Below are positions 23,464 to 35,275 of a DNA stretch of 64,000 nt, piece by piece. The stretch spans positions 11,904,679-11,968,678 of the forward strand of contig JBBMNZ010000002.1 of NCBI GenBank assembly GCA_037954325.1. Reading direction: 5' to 3'. Both the position numbers and the translations under genes were made by a program. How positions within the stretch are numbered: the stretch's first letter is position 1; every line of letters starts with the position of its first letter. The notes under the pieces were generated by a model that worked only from the letters and a program-made list of their open reading frames with translations, did not search any database and had not been told where the DNA came from. This DNA comes from Fistularia commersonii (Eukaryota > Chordata > Actinopteri > Syngnathiformes > Fistulariidae).

Positions 23464-24850
23464 GCACCGCGGTGATAGAAATTATTGTAGGATAATGATC
23501 ATTGGTATGTCATTATTTAGCTAAACATAAATCTATTTATTTCTGTACATAAATACTGTTTATAAATTATTACCAATAGAATCTCACACCATAAAGTGCA
23601 CTGCAACTTTGGCAGCAGAGATAGATGGATATGGACTTAGATACTGTATAATTCAACATAATTGTTTAATGCAAAAATGTGTTTTGAAACCCTGTATGTC
23701 CGTTTCCAGTGATTTATCTTGAGTTGTAAAAAAAAAAAAAAAATCTGAAAAAATAACCCTCATGTATGGTTTACAGTAAGGATTGACACATTTACTTAAA
23801 TAGATTCACTTTAAGCGTTAAATCCTGTAGAATAGATTATTCATTCATTTAAAAAGCATAGAGATGTTAACAAGTAATCATACAAATTCAAATAACTGCC
23901 TTGCAATATGTTTTATTTACATATGTACAAGTATTTGTGGACATATTTTTCATGGAAAAAGTATGCTCTTTAGATGTTTCCTTGAATTTTTACACTTTTC
24001 TTGATCAATGGTTTGGCAACATGCAACAACAATTGGATGGATAATCAACACAAAAACCTGCTGTGATACTAACTTTATGTGATACCCACAACTGACAAAG
24101 AACTTTGGTCGCATCAAATACCTTGAGTTTGTTTGTAAGAATAGAAACTAAATTGATTTGGTCTCTGTTTTTCATTTCCTCTACAGTCCAGGTATGTGCA
24201 GAGCATTTCCGCTCCTGGCTTACCAGTTAAGTCAGGTTTTGTCCTTTTAGAAATATTTCAGTGTTCAATCATGTAAATTCTTCAATTTTTGGTGTGGCCA
24301 AAATACTCTGAAGGTGTGATAATAATGCAGTATTTTTTTCTATATTTACAGCGACCGAAGTTGTAAACTAAATAATGATTTATCGTTTCTTCAAACGTGT
24401 GCCCGGCAAATTTGTAAGCAGCACGTGATGTGTCAAAGTGAAAGGACAAAAAATCCTGTGTACTATATAGTAATCCAGCTGTTTGCTTAGTATTGCAAGT
24501 ATATTTGTTGATGGCATTTTTTATGTGTTTTCATTGTTGCGATTATTCACTGTATTGATCACATACGATATTTGCTATAAAGGTTGACATTGCGGATGCA
24601 ATATGGGATGTCCTGTTGGACTGGAACAAAGCCATGTTCCTATTTTCTTCTTTTTTTCCATTGTTGTATACATTTTTGTTTGTTTTTTTAATCACATGTA
24701 CAGTGTGTTTTAATGAGTCATGATTTAATTTTTTCCTGCCAGTATAGTATGAATGGTTGTCAAACAAAGTTTGATATTTTGTCAACACAAATTTTCAGCA
24801 CAGTTTAGTGGGTTTTAAAAAAACATTTTAATAAAGAGATAAAATGATGT
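23464..24850 (+). other. zc3h6: zc3h6 3' untranslated region
   Basis: AT-rich, no frame of note. AATAAA at 24830-24835 is the best poly(A) signal and would give a 3' UTR of about 1.4 kb. The neighbouring minus-strand gene ends its coding region fewer than 200 bases further on. Confidence 0.65.
24830..24835 (+). terminator. zc3h6: Candidate zc3h6 poly(A) signal
   Basis: Canonical AATAAA, the only perfect hexamer noticed in the plus-strand 3' region, followed by a T-rich stretch (24902-24919). Confidence 0.55.
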
Positions 24851-25023
24851 AACGTGAGAATAAGGAATTTAGTTTGAATGTTTCATTCTAGAGTATATAT
24901 TCTTTTTTTTTTTTTTTTCTTACATGGTCATATTAAATAGCTGTGATGCTAAATATTTAGTGCTATCTGTTGAGTATGTCCTTGACCTCTGTAAGTTATG
25001 CCTTTATCAAATGAAAATTGGTG

Positions 25024-25998
25024 TCAGAATTTATTTACGCCACCTGTTAATCTGTTTGATAGGGATAGTTTTAACTTGCAGCCATCGTGCACGGGTGGAG
25101 CAAGACTGGGTGGCACAGAGCACGGGGAGGTCCTCCTCAAACCGAGCTCATCGGTGTCCAGATTTGAGGTCTCCTGGGCCCGATGGAGCTCCAGTTTCCT
25201 CTTCCACTGGAAGCATAAGGCTGTTGCTTCAGCCTCATCTGAATTGGGCTCAGGCTGCCTAAAACCCTATCAGAAGGGAGGAGGGATGGACTTAACTCAG
25301 GGGCTATTTGACAGCACATTACACAGAATTTAAGCTGTATTATTTTACTGAACTAGAAGAGAATCTTGGAATCTTACTGAAATGCAGGCTGTTTCTGCAG
25401 CGTGGACCCCATGCAGCACTGTCTGCAGGAGATTCTGTGCATTCTTCACAAGGATCTCATTAGAGGATTTGCAACCGGGTGTTACGGCATTGACACTATG
25501 GTTTGTAAATAAGAAAGGAGACGTTTCACTTCATGTGTTCTTCACATCTGGCTGAATATTCTTCCAAGCTGACCTGGATATTATGCTGAGCTGGTTCGTG
25601 ATGGTGAGAATCTGCTCTACTATGACCGAGAGTTCGGCTGTACATTTTTTATCCAGACAGTGATCGGCGATAACTCTGATAAACTGAGTTACACACTGGC
25701 AGTTTGAGATCACATCTTTTGCTGCGTCAACGAAAGCCTCTTTGTTCTAAATAAACAAAATACCACCATTATGGACAGTTAATTCTAGAAATTTAAAAAG
25801 TGAGCAACGAGATGCGCTGTCTTTTACCAGTAACGGCCCTCTGTTTCTCAAGTACTGAGTCATGTTGCAGATCGTGTCCGCCATCTTCCTGGTCACCTGG
25901 ACAATTCTGTTGTCCTTTGAATCCCAGCTGTCACTTTCTTGCTTGAGAAAAAGGGAGTTATAGGCTAAGGAACCTTTGCAAAAGCTCAGAACAACATC
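25024..25998 (-). CDS. Catenin-like gene, exons 4-7: actin-binding tail
   Basis: Exon 4 (25828-25998) holds SDSWDSKDNRIVQVTRKMAD and NRGPLL. Exon 5 (25574-25746) holds KEAFVDAAKDVI and IADHC. Exon 6 (25378-25495) holds SNEILVKNAQNLLQTVLHG. Exon 7 (25024-25254) holds ATALCFQWKRKLELHRAQ and ends GGVNKF. The first three align closely with the alpha-catenin/vinculin tail. The exon 7 acceptor (GGCAG|CCTGAG) is chosen by phase, because the AG five bases earlier leads straight into a stop. Confidence 0.78.
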
Positions 25999-28900
25999 CT
26001 GAAGGAAAAAATAAGAGGAGATGTTTTATGTTGGAATACACACATGAAATCCTCCCACATATAAAATACCTACATCATGTTGCATGTTTCCTGATTCATA
26101 TCTGACCACAGATGGTATGTTTGGTTCTGTGGTATCAGCAATTTTTGCGCTTTGCATCTGCAAAGATGTCTCAGTCTTGTCAGATGGAGACCCAGCCTCT
26201 TCGACAACGCACGCAGTAGAGAAATCCTTGACATCTCCACGTGTCCTGCCCTGCAGAGCGGCTCGGATGTGGTCTTTAGCTTCTTGGTGTATCCCGTCCC
26301 GCTTGCGGATCTCCTCGACCATGTGGTGGGCTTTGGCTGACCAGCACTGAATCTGGACGTCGAGATGAAGCGTGTCACAAATGCAGTGAGTCTCGGCAAT
26401 TAATCTCGCCCTGCTGATGATATCCGACAACTGAAATAACAGTTGGTCATTGACGATCCTTAGATTTGAGCGAGCGCGTGAGTCCCGTACGTAGTTGAGA
26501 CAGTTGTCAACTCTTTCGACAGCGGATTTGACATTCTCAGAGAGAACCTGCGCTGAATTTTCAAATCTTTGCCTCGCATCATCTTTTTCTCGCTCCGCGG
26601 AGTGTTGCGCTGCACAAAAAGCAGCACTGACGAAGTTTTGAAGCGCCCAGCCATAATCCTTGTTGACTTTGCTTAAATGACCAGAGAGCACTCTGATTTC
26701 AATCAAAACACGTCTCTGAGAGATTTCCGCTTTTGCGAGTCGCAAGACATCGGGCATCACGCCGCGATCCTCCGCAGCTCGAAGGTAAGCCTCAGTCAGT
26801 GCTTTGAGTTCATCCCGGCATTCCAATATCTGCTTTGATTTGAAAGCGCTTTTACAATTCAGACTACTCAGTGTTCCTGCCTCTTGGAGTCTCAGCGAGT
26901 TCTCACACAGCACCATTTGCTGTTTTTGCGGGCTCGGTTGGTTCATCGCAGTCGACGCGCCCAAAATCTTATCCACAGAATGAAACAAGATCTGAACAGA
27001 CAAACCCCAGAGGATGCAGAGTCCCTCCAGCTGATCGACCCATTTGTCTCCCGAGGCAGAGAACTCCAGCAGACATCTCGTGTTGTTCTGGGCTTTGATA
27101 AGTTTGCTTTGCAAAACAGTCCAAGTTTCCTGGCTGTCACTTTGAAAAGTGAAATGACACAATGTCAAGCGCTGCGCGACATCGGCACAAGAATTAACGA
27201 CATCACGAAGCCACTGTTTGTCACGTCCCGCCGTTATCGGTAGTTTTCCCTGGAACTCACTGTAAACTGCGTGAAACCAGCTTCCAGCAGCCGGCAGCAG
27301 AACCTTGCGGATGTTACGGATCAGGTCAGAAAACCGCGTGCTGAGTTTGGCGACGGCGTCCGCGCTCGTGACCGATTTCATCGCCGTCTCCTTTGCCGTT
27401 TGGATGAGCAGCGGGGTCAGCGACACAATCTCGGCTCTGGAATTTTCTAGTTTTATACAATCCATAAAATCAACAACGGCTAAAGCTTCCTTTGCAGCTT
27501 GAGCGTAACAGTTCGACAGCTCGAGAACGCCGGTGCAGCTTCGGTTGAGCGCCGCGACATCTTTCCCTTTAGTCACGGTCAAAACTTCATGCACAAGGGG
27601 TAACAGATCAACCTCAAAAGGTATTTGGATCTGTCTGGGCTCGCCAGGGCCAGCTGGCATCCTCAAATCATCCCTGTCATATTTATGAGGTAGCCCTGTC
27701 TCCAGACTTTCCTCTCCTGAGTGCTCTTCCTTATGTTCACTTTGGAAATCCCTTTCAAGAACCTCCAGATCAAGACTATCCGAACGTCCCTTCATTCGAT
27801 CCACTTTGGGCTCACAGCTGTCTTCCTCCCTTAAATGTGACTCTGACAAGACCGGCCTACATACGCCTTTCCGCAGCGGGCTGAGGAGGTGAGGGTGTCT
27901 TTGGCCATCTAGTCCCTGCCTGAGTATTCCAAAATTTTGAATAGCGTCAGAAACGTTGTCTGAGAAAGTAGAATAAACCTCCACATTCAGACCGTTGCCG
28001 AGCAGCATTTCTTTGACTGACAGGCCTACTTTATTTTGACAAACTTGAGCCTGTTTCAACAGGACGAGGAGGCCATTCCTGTAGATGGGATCATTACTTT
28101 TGTCTAAATTCAATCTTACTAACTGAATCACAAGCTTCATGTGACAAATTAAGTTAGTGGCACAGGCGCTGAACAGTTTGTAGCACTGCTCTCTAAATGC
28201 TGAATCACATCCATGATGGTCGTTGGCCATCTCGGAAATAGCGATAGCCGTAAACTCCCTGACATCCATGACATCACAAACGGCATCCAGCAGCTGATTC
28301 TTCCCTTCATCCCATTTTTCACACATTTCATGAAGCTTCTGAAGGCTCTGTGTCAAATCACCTGTCAGTTCTGGTGAAAGAGGTGCGATTCCGGCATTAA
28401 TTCTCGAAAGGAAGACGCGCGAGTTCTCCACATTCTCCAAGCTCTTTGCATCGGCAGCTAGAGCTGAAATAAACGTCGCGACTTCAATTAATTGATCAGC
28501 GCCGGGTATGAAATCCTCGACTAATGACTTGATTACGGTCAGATCAGTCTCAGCGGAGGAAGCGCCAACCAGAACATTGCAAAGCTCTTCAAATACAGAG
28601 CAAGCTGCTGATACTGTTTCCAATAGTTGATACTGAATGGTAGTCACCATTGCTTTGTCAAGCAAATGTATTTGCTGCTCTAGGAAAGAGCAGGCATTCT
28701 GTAGTGGCCGTTCACGGCATAGAGCATCCTTGGCGGACTTCAAAACATGTTGTATGTCGGACCAAAAGTGCAGAACGCGTTGACAGTGAAACACCAATTT
28801 TACTTGATGCTCCCGGCGAGAAGGGTTTGCCACAACCATGCAGTGAAACACCAGATCCCTCACCAGACTGTCGAAATTACCGGCTGGAACTGAGGAGATG

Positions 28901-30246
28901 GAAAAACCAGAAAGTACTTGCAGCAAACTATTCTTCCTGTTAGTGTAATACCCACAGGGTCCAAGAGATGCCGTTTGATTTTCACTTTTTACGATACCAA
29001 TAATGTCACACACTGTATTCTCCACCTTGTCGAGTATGAATCTCTTGGCCGCTTGAACTTGCTCACTGCTGGGGTGTTTGATGGTTGCGTACAGAGCGGT
29101 GTGCAGCATGGAGATGCACCTCCTAAGGGTGTCCAAAGAATCAGAAAGCTGTTTGGATTGTGAAGGATTCAGTAAGGCATTTGCTCTTTCTATCGTCAGG
29201 CTGTTGAAGGAAAGAAGGTCGTTGGAAAAGCCCTGAAAGCCAGCGAGCAGGGATTCGACGTCGGAGCTGGAGCCCAGCTCAGAGAGACGCTTCAAGACCT
29301 GATCGGCTGCGGAAACGACCTTCCGGACAGAAGCGTCGTCATTCACCAACAGCACCTGAGAAAAGACGAACCTAGCAAAGCGGCTTGTATCGGCGCATCG
29401 GTAAAACCCAAAATCATCGGTTAGAAATTTGAATGGCATATATTTCGATTTGATAACGTCAGTATTTTAGCTGGCCAGGGCATGACACAGTTGTTTTTGG
29501 AATATTTTGGTCAATGTTCCCGGATTAATAAAAGTTGCTTTAAAATGTATCCTCTCTCTCACAGCAAAATGAGAAGTAAATACCTGACTCAAAAAGAAAG
29601 AATCACAGTATTGTGAAATTCTTTCATATAAGTTCTGCAGCTATGTAAGATAAATGCAGTGGAACCAGAGCACTTTAATCAGTCCCTGTTAGGGACGGCG
29701 ATCTTTTCCTGTCTCTTTGTTTATTTGTTTCTGTGTGAAAGTACGTACTTTGACCGCTGCCAGGAAGGTATGTTGCATAGCACTGACCAGTTCCTCTTTG
29801 TTTTCAGTCAAATTGGGCTGAATGCTGAGTTTCTGTGCTGCCAACAGCACATATTGTCCTGACACAGTGACTGGCTCCAGCAGGGATGACATCTGCACGC
29901 GCAAAATTTCATCATCTGTCTCGTTTATTTGTCTGAAAGGAGAGAGAGATCTTTGCTTACAGTATGTTTCCTATATATCAAGTGACATAAGTAGACTCTT
30001 AGAGGCGAGTGTAGACACAGTGTTGTTCAATAGTTAGTAGTCTATACATACAAACCTGGAAGCCACTGCTGCCATGTTCTCAGCAGCATTAGCAACAGCC
30101 AGAGCTGTAACCTCCAGCTGGCTGAACCGCTCGTGTTCCTCCGTATCACACAACAGCATCAGGTGACATAGGTGGCATGCTATCGGCGCAACTATCCTCT
30201 CCACCGCGGTAGTCCTTATCAACCCGTGATCCAACAATGAAGACAT
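25024..30246 (-). CDS. Alpha-catenin/vinculin superfamily protein, 1449 aa, unnamed
   Basis: Exons in transcription order: 30056-30246, 29749-29932, 26074-29355, 25828-25998, 25574-25746, 25378-25495, 25024-25254; total 4350 nt, all phases consistent. The N-terminus IRTTAVERIVAPI mirrors alpha-catenin IRTLAVERLLEPL. The segment ADQLIEVATF with MCEKWDEGKNQLLDAVCD matches the alpha-catenin middle domain. The C-terminus (WDSKDNRIVQVTRKMADT, then IADHCLDKKC, then VKNAQNLLQTV and FQWKRK) matches the actin-binding tail. A polar, acidic linker (about 603-705) is followed by about 500 extra helical residues before the tail, so the chain is far longer than alpha-catenin or vinculin. By family it should link adhesion complexes to actin; this is inference. 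It is not alpha-catulin (about 730 residues). The start is the first ATG before the conserved block. Superfamily is clear, exact gene identity is not. Confidence 0.85.
25030..25035 (-). terminator. Possible poly(A) signal inside the coding end of the catenin-like gene
   Basis: On the minus strand AATAAA lies in codons just before the stop (stop codon 25024-25026). If used, the 3' UTR would be only about 10-20 nt. Alternatives further along would overlap the zc3h6 3' UTR. Confidence 0.3.
26074..29355 (-). CDS. Catenin-like gene, 3.3-kb exon 3
   Basis: One exon of exactly 1094 codons (residues 126-1219) carries most of the head, the middle domain, the acidic linker and an additional helical region. 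Vertebrate alpha-catenins and vinculin are divided by many introns here, so the exon appears to have lost introns while the ends of the gene kept theirs. Acceptor CTCAG|GTGCTG, donor ATGAT|GTAGGT. Confidence 0.88.
29749..29932 (-). CDS. Catenin-like gene, exon 2
   Basis: It encodes QINETDDEILRVQMSSLLEP and ends HTFLAAVK, in line with helices 3-4 of the vinculin head. Acceptor TTTCAG, donor GTACGT, phase 2 to 0. Confidence 0.85.
30056..30246 (-). CDS. Catenin-like gene, exon 1
   Basis: It encodes MSSLLDHGLIRTTAVERIVA and on to AENMAAVAS, the first helices of the vinculin/alpha-catenin head. The ATG at 30246 is the first true ATG in frame. The donor CCAG|GTTTGT is weak but fits phase 2. Confidence 0.8.
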
Positions 30247-30502
30247 TCTTTGCAAAGTCAAAAGAAAATGTGACTTTATGGATCTTGTGTGCTGCTACGT
30301 TCACTCTGGCGACTGTCTAAATAATTCAATATCCTCATCAGCTCGTGTTGTTTGATGCCAGTGTTTCATAGCAACTGCCCTCAATAGACTGACCAGATCA
30401 CCTGACTAAAGTTTTTGAATAATAAATGCACAATACAGTAATTATCATTCACTTCAGTCTTTTCCAATGATAAAACTGAACATTCATTAATTCTTTCATT
30501 CA

Positions 30503-30715
30503 TGAATTCATTCTTTTATTCATTCAATCTCTACACTGCTTATCCTGCGCTCAGCGGTGCAGGGGTGACCAGTCAGCCAACTGCGTGTTTTATGACTGTG
30601 AAAAGAAACCCATGCAGACACAGGGAGGAAATACAAACTACACACAAAAAAGGCCTCGTGTCAGAATCGTAACAGGGAATCTCTTGCTATGAGGTACTAA
30701 CAACTCCATCACCAT
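30503..30715 (+). repeat. Dispersed teleost repeat, degraded copy
   Basis: ATTCATTC runs, CTGCTTATCCTGCGCTCAGC, GGGGTGACCAGTCAGCC, CCATGCAGACACAGGGAGG, and AACTACACACAAAAAAGGCC follow the same order as the copy at 13424-13757. Confidence 0.5.
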
Positions 30716-31984
30716 GACAACTATAAAACAAACATATACTGTAAAGGAAAAAGAGGAGAACAAGATTAGAAAAGCCTGTAATAACAGATTTAAATATGAA
30801 ATGCTGCACAAAAAATTACATGCGAGTTTAATACTTGCTGCATTTTATTTTTCATTTACACTTGATTCATGAAAAAAAAACAGCTGATGTATATTTAAAT
30901 GGTTTCAGTAGAAAAAAATTGCCTGCTATATAATTAAGCCGTGAACAATTCTTAAAATGGAAGATTAATGTTTCCCCTTGTTCATAGACCAAATCCTTTG
31001 GGCTGCAAATGGTTTCATTTCAGAAATGTAGCTTTTTTTCCGGGCAGGTTAGATAACCAATAACACAAAAATTGAATTAAAATCTCCCTGGACGTTAAGA
31101 ATTCCTGGATCACGTAACTACGTTTCATTCTATACAAGACACGCAAATAAGATAAAATAAAATAAAGTAAGAATAACATTAAAAACCAAAGCCCAGGTGA
31201 CAATAAGTAAATCAAATCTGATTGGAGGTTACTTCTAATCATTACTTCCCATCAGGACATCCGACTGTGTGTCTTAATGTCTGTATGTTTAGAGCAGAGC
31301 AGCCAGCAGAGAGCACCATACACCAAGCTACAAACACATGATAATCGGGTTGACAAAAGCGCCATACAACCACATGAAATTTCACTCTGAAAATTTATCA
31401 AGAGATAAATATACAGTCCAAACATTATTTCTAACGTCAAAAATACAGCACACTGTAAATGAAAAGCTTTTCAGTGACAGTAGTATATTCAGAACAAAAT
31501 CCAAATTACGGTGTGATTAATGGTGGCAACATAAAAACACAATACATCCATCACAGTTAAAATCGCTCCAAAAAAAGTCAAGTTTCTCTGCATTCAGGTT
31601 TAGCACTCATCTAACAGATGCAGACTGAAGACGTGATTGTGTACAGTATATGAAGTCATGCCAGTGGAATTAATTGGTAAAATAAAGTGAATAGGATCAA
31701 TAAAAAATAAAAAATCATACAGCACAACAAAGAACCGAGCAATCATAGTCTGCCTTAAAGTGTCTTAGCACTGCAGTCTTAGAGAAAATATGAAAATATT
31801 AAAAAATAATTTTTGCTCTTGGGCATTGCACATTTATATCTGACTCAGGTTTGATGAAAAATTCCAGGAACTTACAGAACGAAAGGATTCAATCCAAACA
31901 CAATGCACATTTGTTTTAGAAAAAAGGACTGTTTACTAAATTTCACATTTGACTGATGCTATTTTGTATTTAAAATTTTTATTC

Positions 31985-32203
31985 ATACATACATATATAT
32001 ATATATATATGTACATACAAACACATATATGCGTATATATATACATACATATATGTATATACAAATTTGTATATATAGATGTATGTATGTGTATATGTAT
32101 GTGTATATATATACACACACACATATATATATGTGTATATATATATATATATATACACATACATATATATACACACACATATATATATACATACATATAT
32201 ATA
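31985..32203. repeat. Complex TA/CA/TACA simple repeat
   Basis: About 220 bases of interleaved TATA, CATA, TGTA and CACA units with several internal inverted repeats. It lies downstream of the itga9 stop codon, close to a possible poly(A) signal. Confidence 0.95.
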
Positions 32204-33874
32204 AGAAACACTATACTAAATATTCATTCAATGTTTTCTGGGAAAAAGACAGAAAGAAAGGGCACAACCAAAGTACAACTTCAGATAGAGAAGGAGACGG
32301 AGCCCTGATGAAGCCATTCAACAGTGGCACATTTTCAGGATAGTAACATTCTGAAGGGTTGTTTTAATGCAAGCTTTCCCATAAACCCATAAGAGCTACT
32401 TTACGTATGATGAGGGTGCAGCACATCTGCACCTGTTTTTAGGGCATTACTCTTGCCATGGCCCCCTGAAAATGACTGTAGGTAGACTCCCATCACAGAT
32501 TTGGCCATTGAGGGTAATGTATCTCATGTTTCATGCTGAAACCAACGGCCAAATAACACACAGATAAAATTGGTCACAAAGGTGAGGCCTAGATCAATTT
32601 TGCAAAGAAATCATTATTTTATATTATGTCAGGACATCAAGTAAATTTTGTCAGATCTCATAACACAATCCTTTAAACTGAAACCAGGAGAGTTTCCTAT
32701 GTTTCCATTGAAGAAGGCTGCTGCATTGTGGAAAACAGTTCCTTGGAGAAGCAGCTTAAGATAATTTTCTCATCTGCACATTGCACATTATAATCATGTC
32801 TGTATCCCTAATATTGCAGAAGATTTTTTTTTTCTTTTCAATAAGTCTCAATCCTGATGTTACATGTATTTGGAAAAACGACTTGGCTAAAAGCCAAACC
32901 ATCGCAAAAGGAATATTGATGGAAAAAATGGGAATATTAGCTTACGGTGCCACTTATGACCAATTGTCTGCATTTTAGATGTGGATAAGAACAAAAACTA
33001 GTTCACGGCCAGACACCTAGGACATTGTTCTCTCTCGAGTCTTCTAATGACCTCAGTGTTCCTCAGCCAGGGATATTTCTAGCTGTTAAAATGAAAATAG
33101 AATATTTCACAACTTTGTGTGTGTGTGTATGTTGAAGTTAACCAAAGAGTTGGTATTAAATGATTATCTATGACAGGGAGGGACAGTCCGATGTGTAACC
33201 TTGTTATTCCAAAACTGTAAAATAAAACACAGAAGATACAATCTTTCACACAGAGGAAGAACTGAATACACAGATGGCTCCGATCATATACTATACGGGA
33301 CATATCTTTGGCATAAAAGTAAAGATGGGAAGCCAAAGCAGTCATTTTTATCAAACATCAGTGCTTTTAGTAAAACATACTACACACAGTATGTTTATAA
33401 TGGCCTATAAAACCTATATTCTTCTTATACTCTTCTCAAAGCCCAGTTTTATACAATATGGCTTAAAGTGTATGTATAAAAATAAATTTGCTATGTAACA
33501 CAGCCCTGAGGGTTTTGTTGTCCACCTGTATTCTTGCCATTTCCCAACACCGGTGTTCATCTCAATCAACGGCTCCACTGGTTGGGAGTTCCCTCCTTTG
33601 AGATTAGCTGAATTCCACAGCAAGTGTCCTCTGGCAAACCATGCTGTCACCTCAGATGCCTGTTTCCTGGACCCCCACCACTCCCAGCGCTCCACTACGA
33701 TCATCAAATATACCGAGTCTCCAAAAAATATGGAGAATAGTCTTCTCTTCCACATATGGAAGACTGCAGGGTCTGGTGCCACTGGGGCGGCTGGGCTGCC
33801 AGACCCCGTGCTATTGGATCCATCTCGACCCAATCCCTTATCTCACTGGCTCCAGTGGGACCCCAATGCAAGTC

Positions 33875-33973
33875 TCATTGGTTCTTTTCCATCCAGTCCC
33901 AGCTTTCATCACTGTCCTTCCTGTTCTTTTCTGCCTCGATGATCTCTTTGTAGCGCCTTCGGAAGAAGCCCAT
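33875..33973 (-). CDS. itga9: itga9 last exon: cytoplasmic tail
   Basis: It encodes MGFFRRRYKEIIEAEKNRKD, then SDESWDWMEKNQ and stop. GFFRRR is the alpha-integrin GFFKR-type membrane-proximal motif that clasps the beta subunit. The distal sequence is the alpha-9 type, related to the paxillin-binding tail of alpha-4. Confidence 0.98.
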   Translation of the reverse strand: MGFFRRRYKEIIEAEKNRKDSDESWDWMEKNQ

Positions 33974-35230
33974 CTATCACAGGGGAGAAATTACATGAAT
34001 TTAAATTTGAGTAAGTCAAGAGCTCGAAGCACAAGAGGCAAAATCTGCAATTGTATCTATATTTTTACAGTCTTTTAGGTCACTGGAAATTGGTCAATGA
34101 GCGTTCAATCCATAGTTACACTTTCTCCTGAGGAGATGATTCACATTTAGAAACAATCTTCATACTGGCCATTGCTATATCTTTTTTTTTTATGATTCGA
34201 ATGATTAGTGTCACACCTGAGGTCGAGTCTAAATGTTTTTGATGCTCAATGAACTTGAGATTTAAAAGGCAGGGGTACATGCATGAACTGTAAGATCTAA
34301 AATACTTTGTAGTAAAATAGTCTGACCAGTGGCCTTCACAGAAGAAAAAAAAAAGAAAAAAAAAAATCGACTTTATTGTTAAATATGAGTAATTTGCATT
34401 TAGTAGTTCCACTATTTAAATGAATTGATGAATTGCATTTATTCAGGACATTTAATGATTTAATGATGAATTTTAAGAATTTGTAGGAATTTATTTTCTT
34501 ATTCAGAGCAGGATGTCCCAAACAATTTTTTATGTCTGTATCTAAGGAAAAGCTTAATGCATTTCTTATCAAAGATACTCTAGCAAATTCAGGGCCTCAT
34601 TAGAGTCTTCAATGAAAAGCACTTTTTTTAAGCTGGAATTAAATCGTTTAATTTTTTTGGTTGACTTTTGTTGATCAACTGATTTTTTTTTTTAAGGGAA
34701 AACGACAATATAAACCTTTGCACCAGTTTTTTCGGTCATCATAAACAACATTTCTTGAATAGCATGCCTCTTTTTTTTATTTTAAAAAACAGAAACAACA
34801 AAAATATTTAAAAAAAAAATAGTCTAGACAAAAAAGAGAAAAATGAAAGGAGGCTGAAAATCAACATAATAAACTCCACTGTCATTTAAAAAAATGTAAT
34901 GACCCCAACCAAACCAAACACGCATGGGAGCCAAGAAAACACTGTAGCTTGTGTGTTGTTTGGACATCATTAGATGGTGTTAAAAGAAAGATGGAGGCTG
35001 CAGTGGATTCCCGGTGTGTAACAAAACAAAAGTACACTACTGTGACGAAGTAGCCACAACGGACCCCAGTCTCTCTGACTATGACCCTTTTCAGTTATCT
35101 ACATTTGACTTCATTCATTTATTGATACAGACTTGCGCTCTCCTCAGGCATTTCCTGAAAAGAGCAATACAAGACATGTGGTGCTCTTGTAAATGGAGTT
35201 TATTTTGGCACGATCCAAGGACCTGGGGAA

Positions 35231-35275
<45 letters not shown>

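Larger units (their letters stand above)
30247..33874 (-). other. itga9 3' untranslated region and intergenic DNA
   Basis: No coding exon was found here. The upper part is expected to be itga9 3' UTR; minus-strand AATAAA matches at 31978-31983 and near 30844 are candidate ends. The stretch also holds a TA/CA repeat (31985-32203) and a decayed dispersed repeat (30503-30715) and must include the promoter of the catenin-like gene. Confidence 0.5.

Noticed and set aside
26871..27243. 119-codon plus-strand frame antisense to the catenin-like exon
   Set aside because: A shadow of the real minus-strand coding frame; no similarity or splice context of its own.
31936..32343. Several overlapping Tyr/Ile/His-rich frames on both strands
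   Set aside because: They are translations of the TA/CA simple repeat, open only because the repeat lacks stop codons in some frames.
33553..34078. Long plus-strand frames across the last itga9 exon
   Set aside because: They are antisense shadows of the integrin cytoplasmic-tail exon and its 3' UTR; composition and lack of similarity argue against a real gene.
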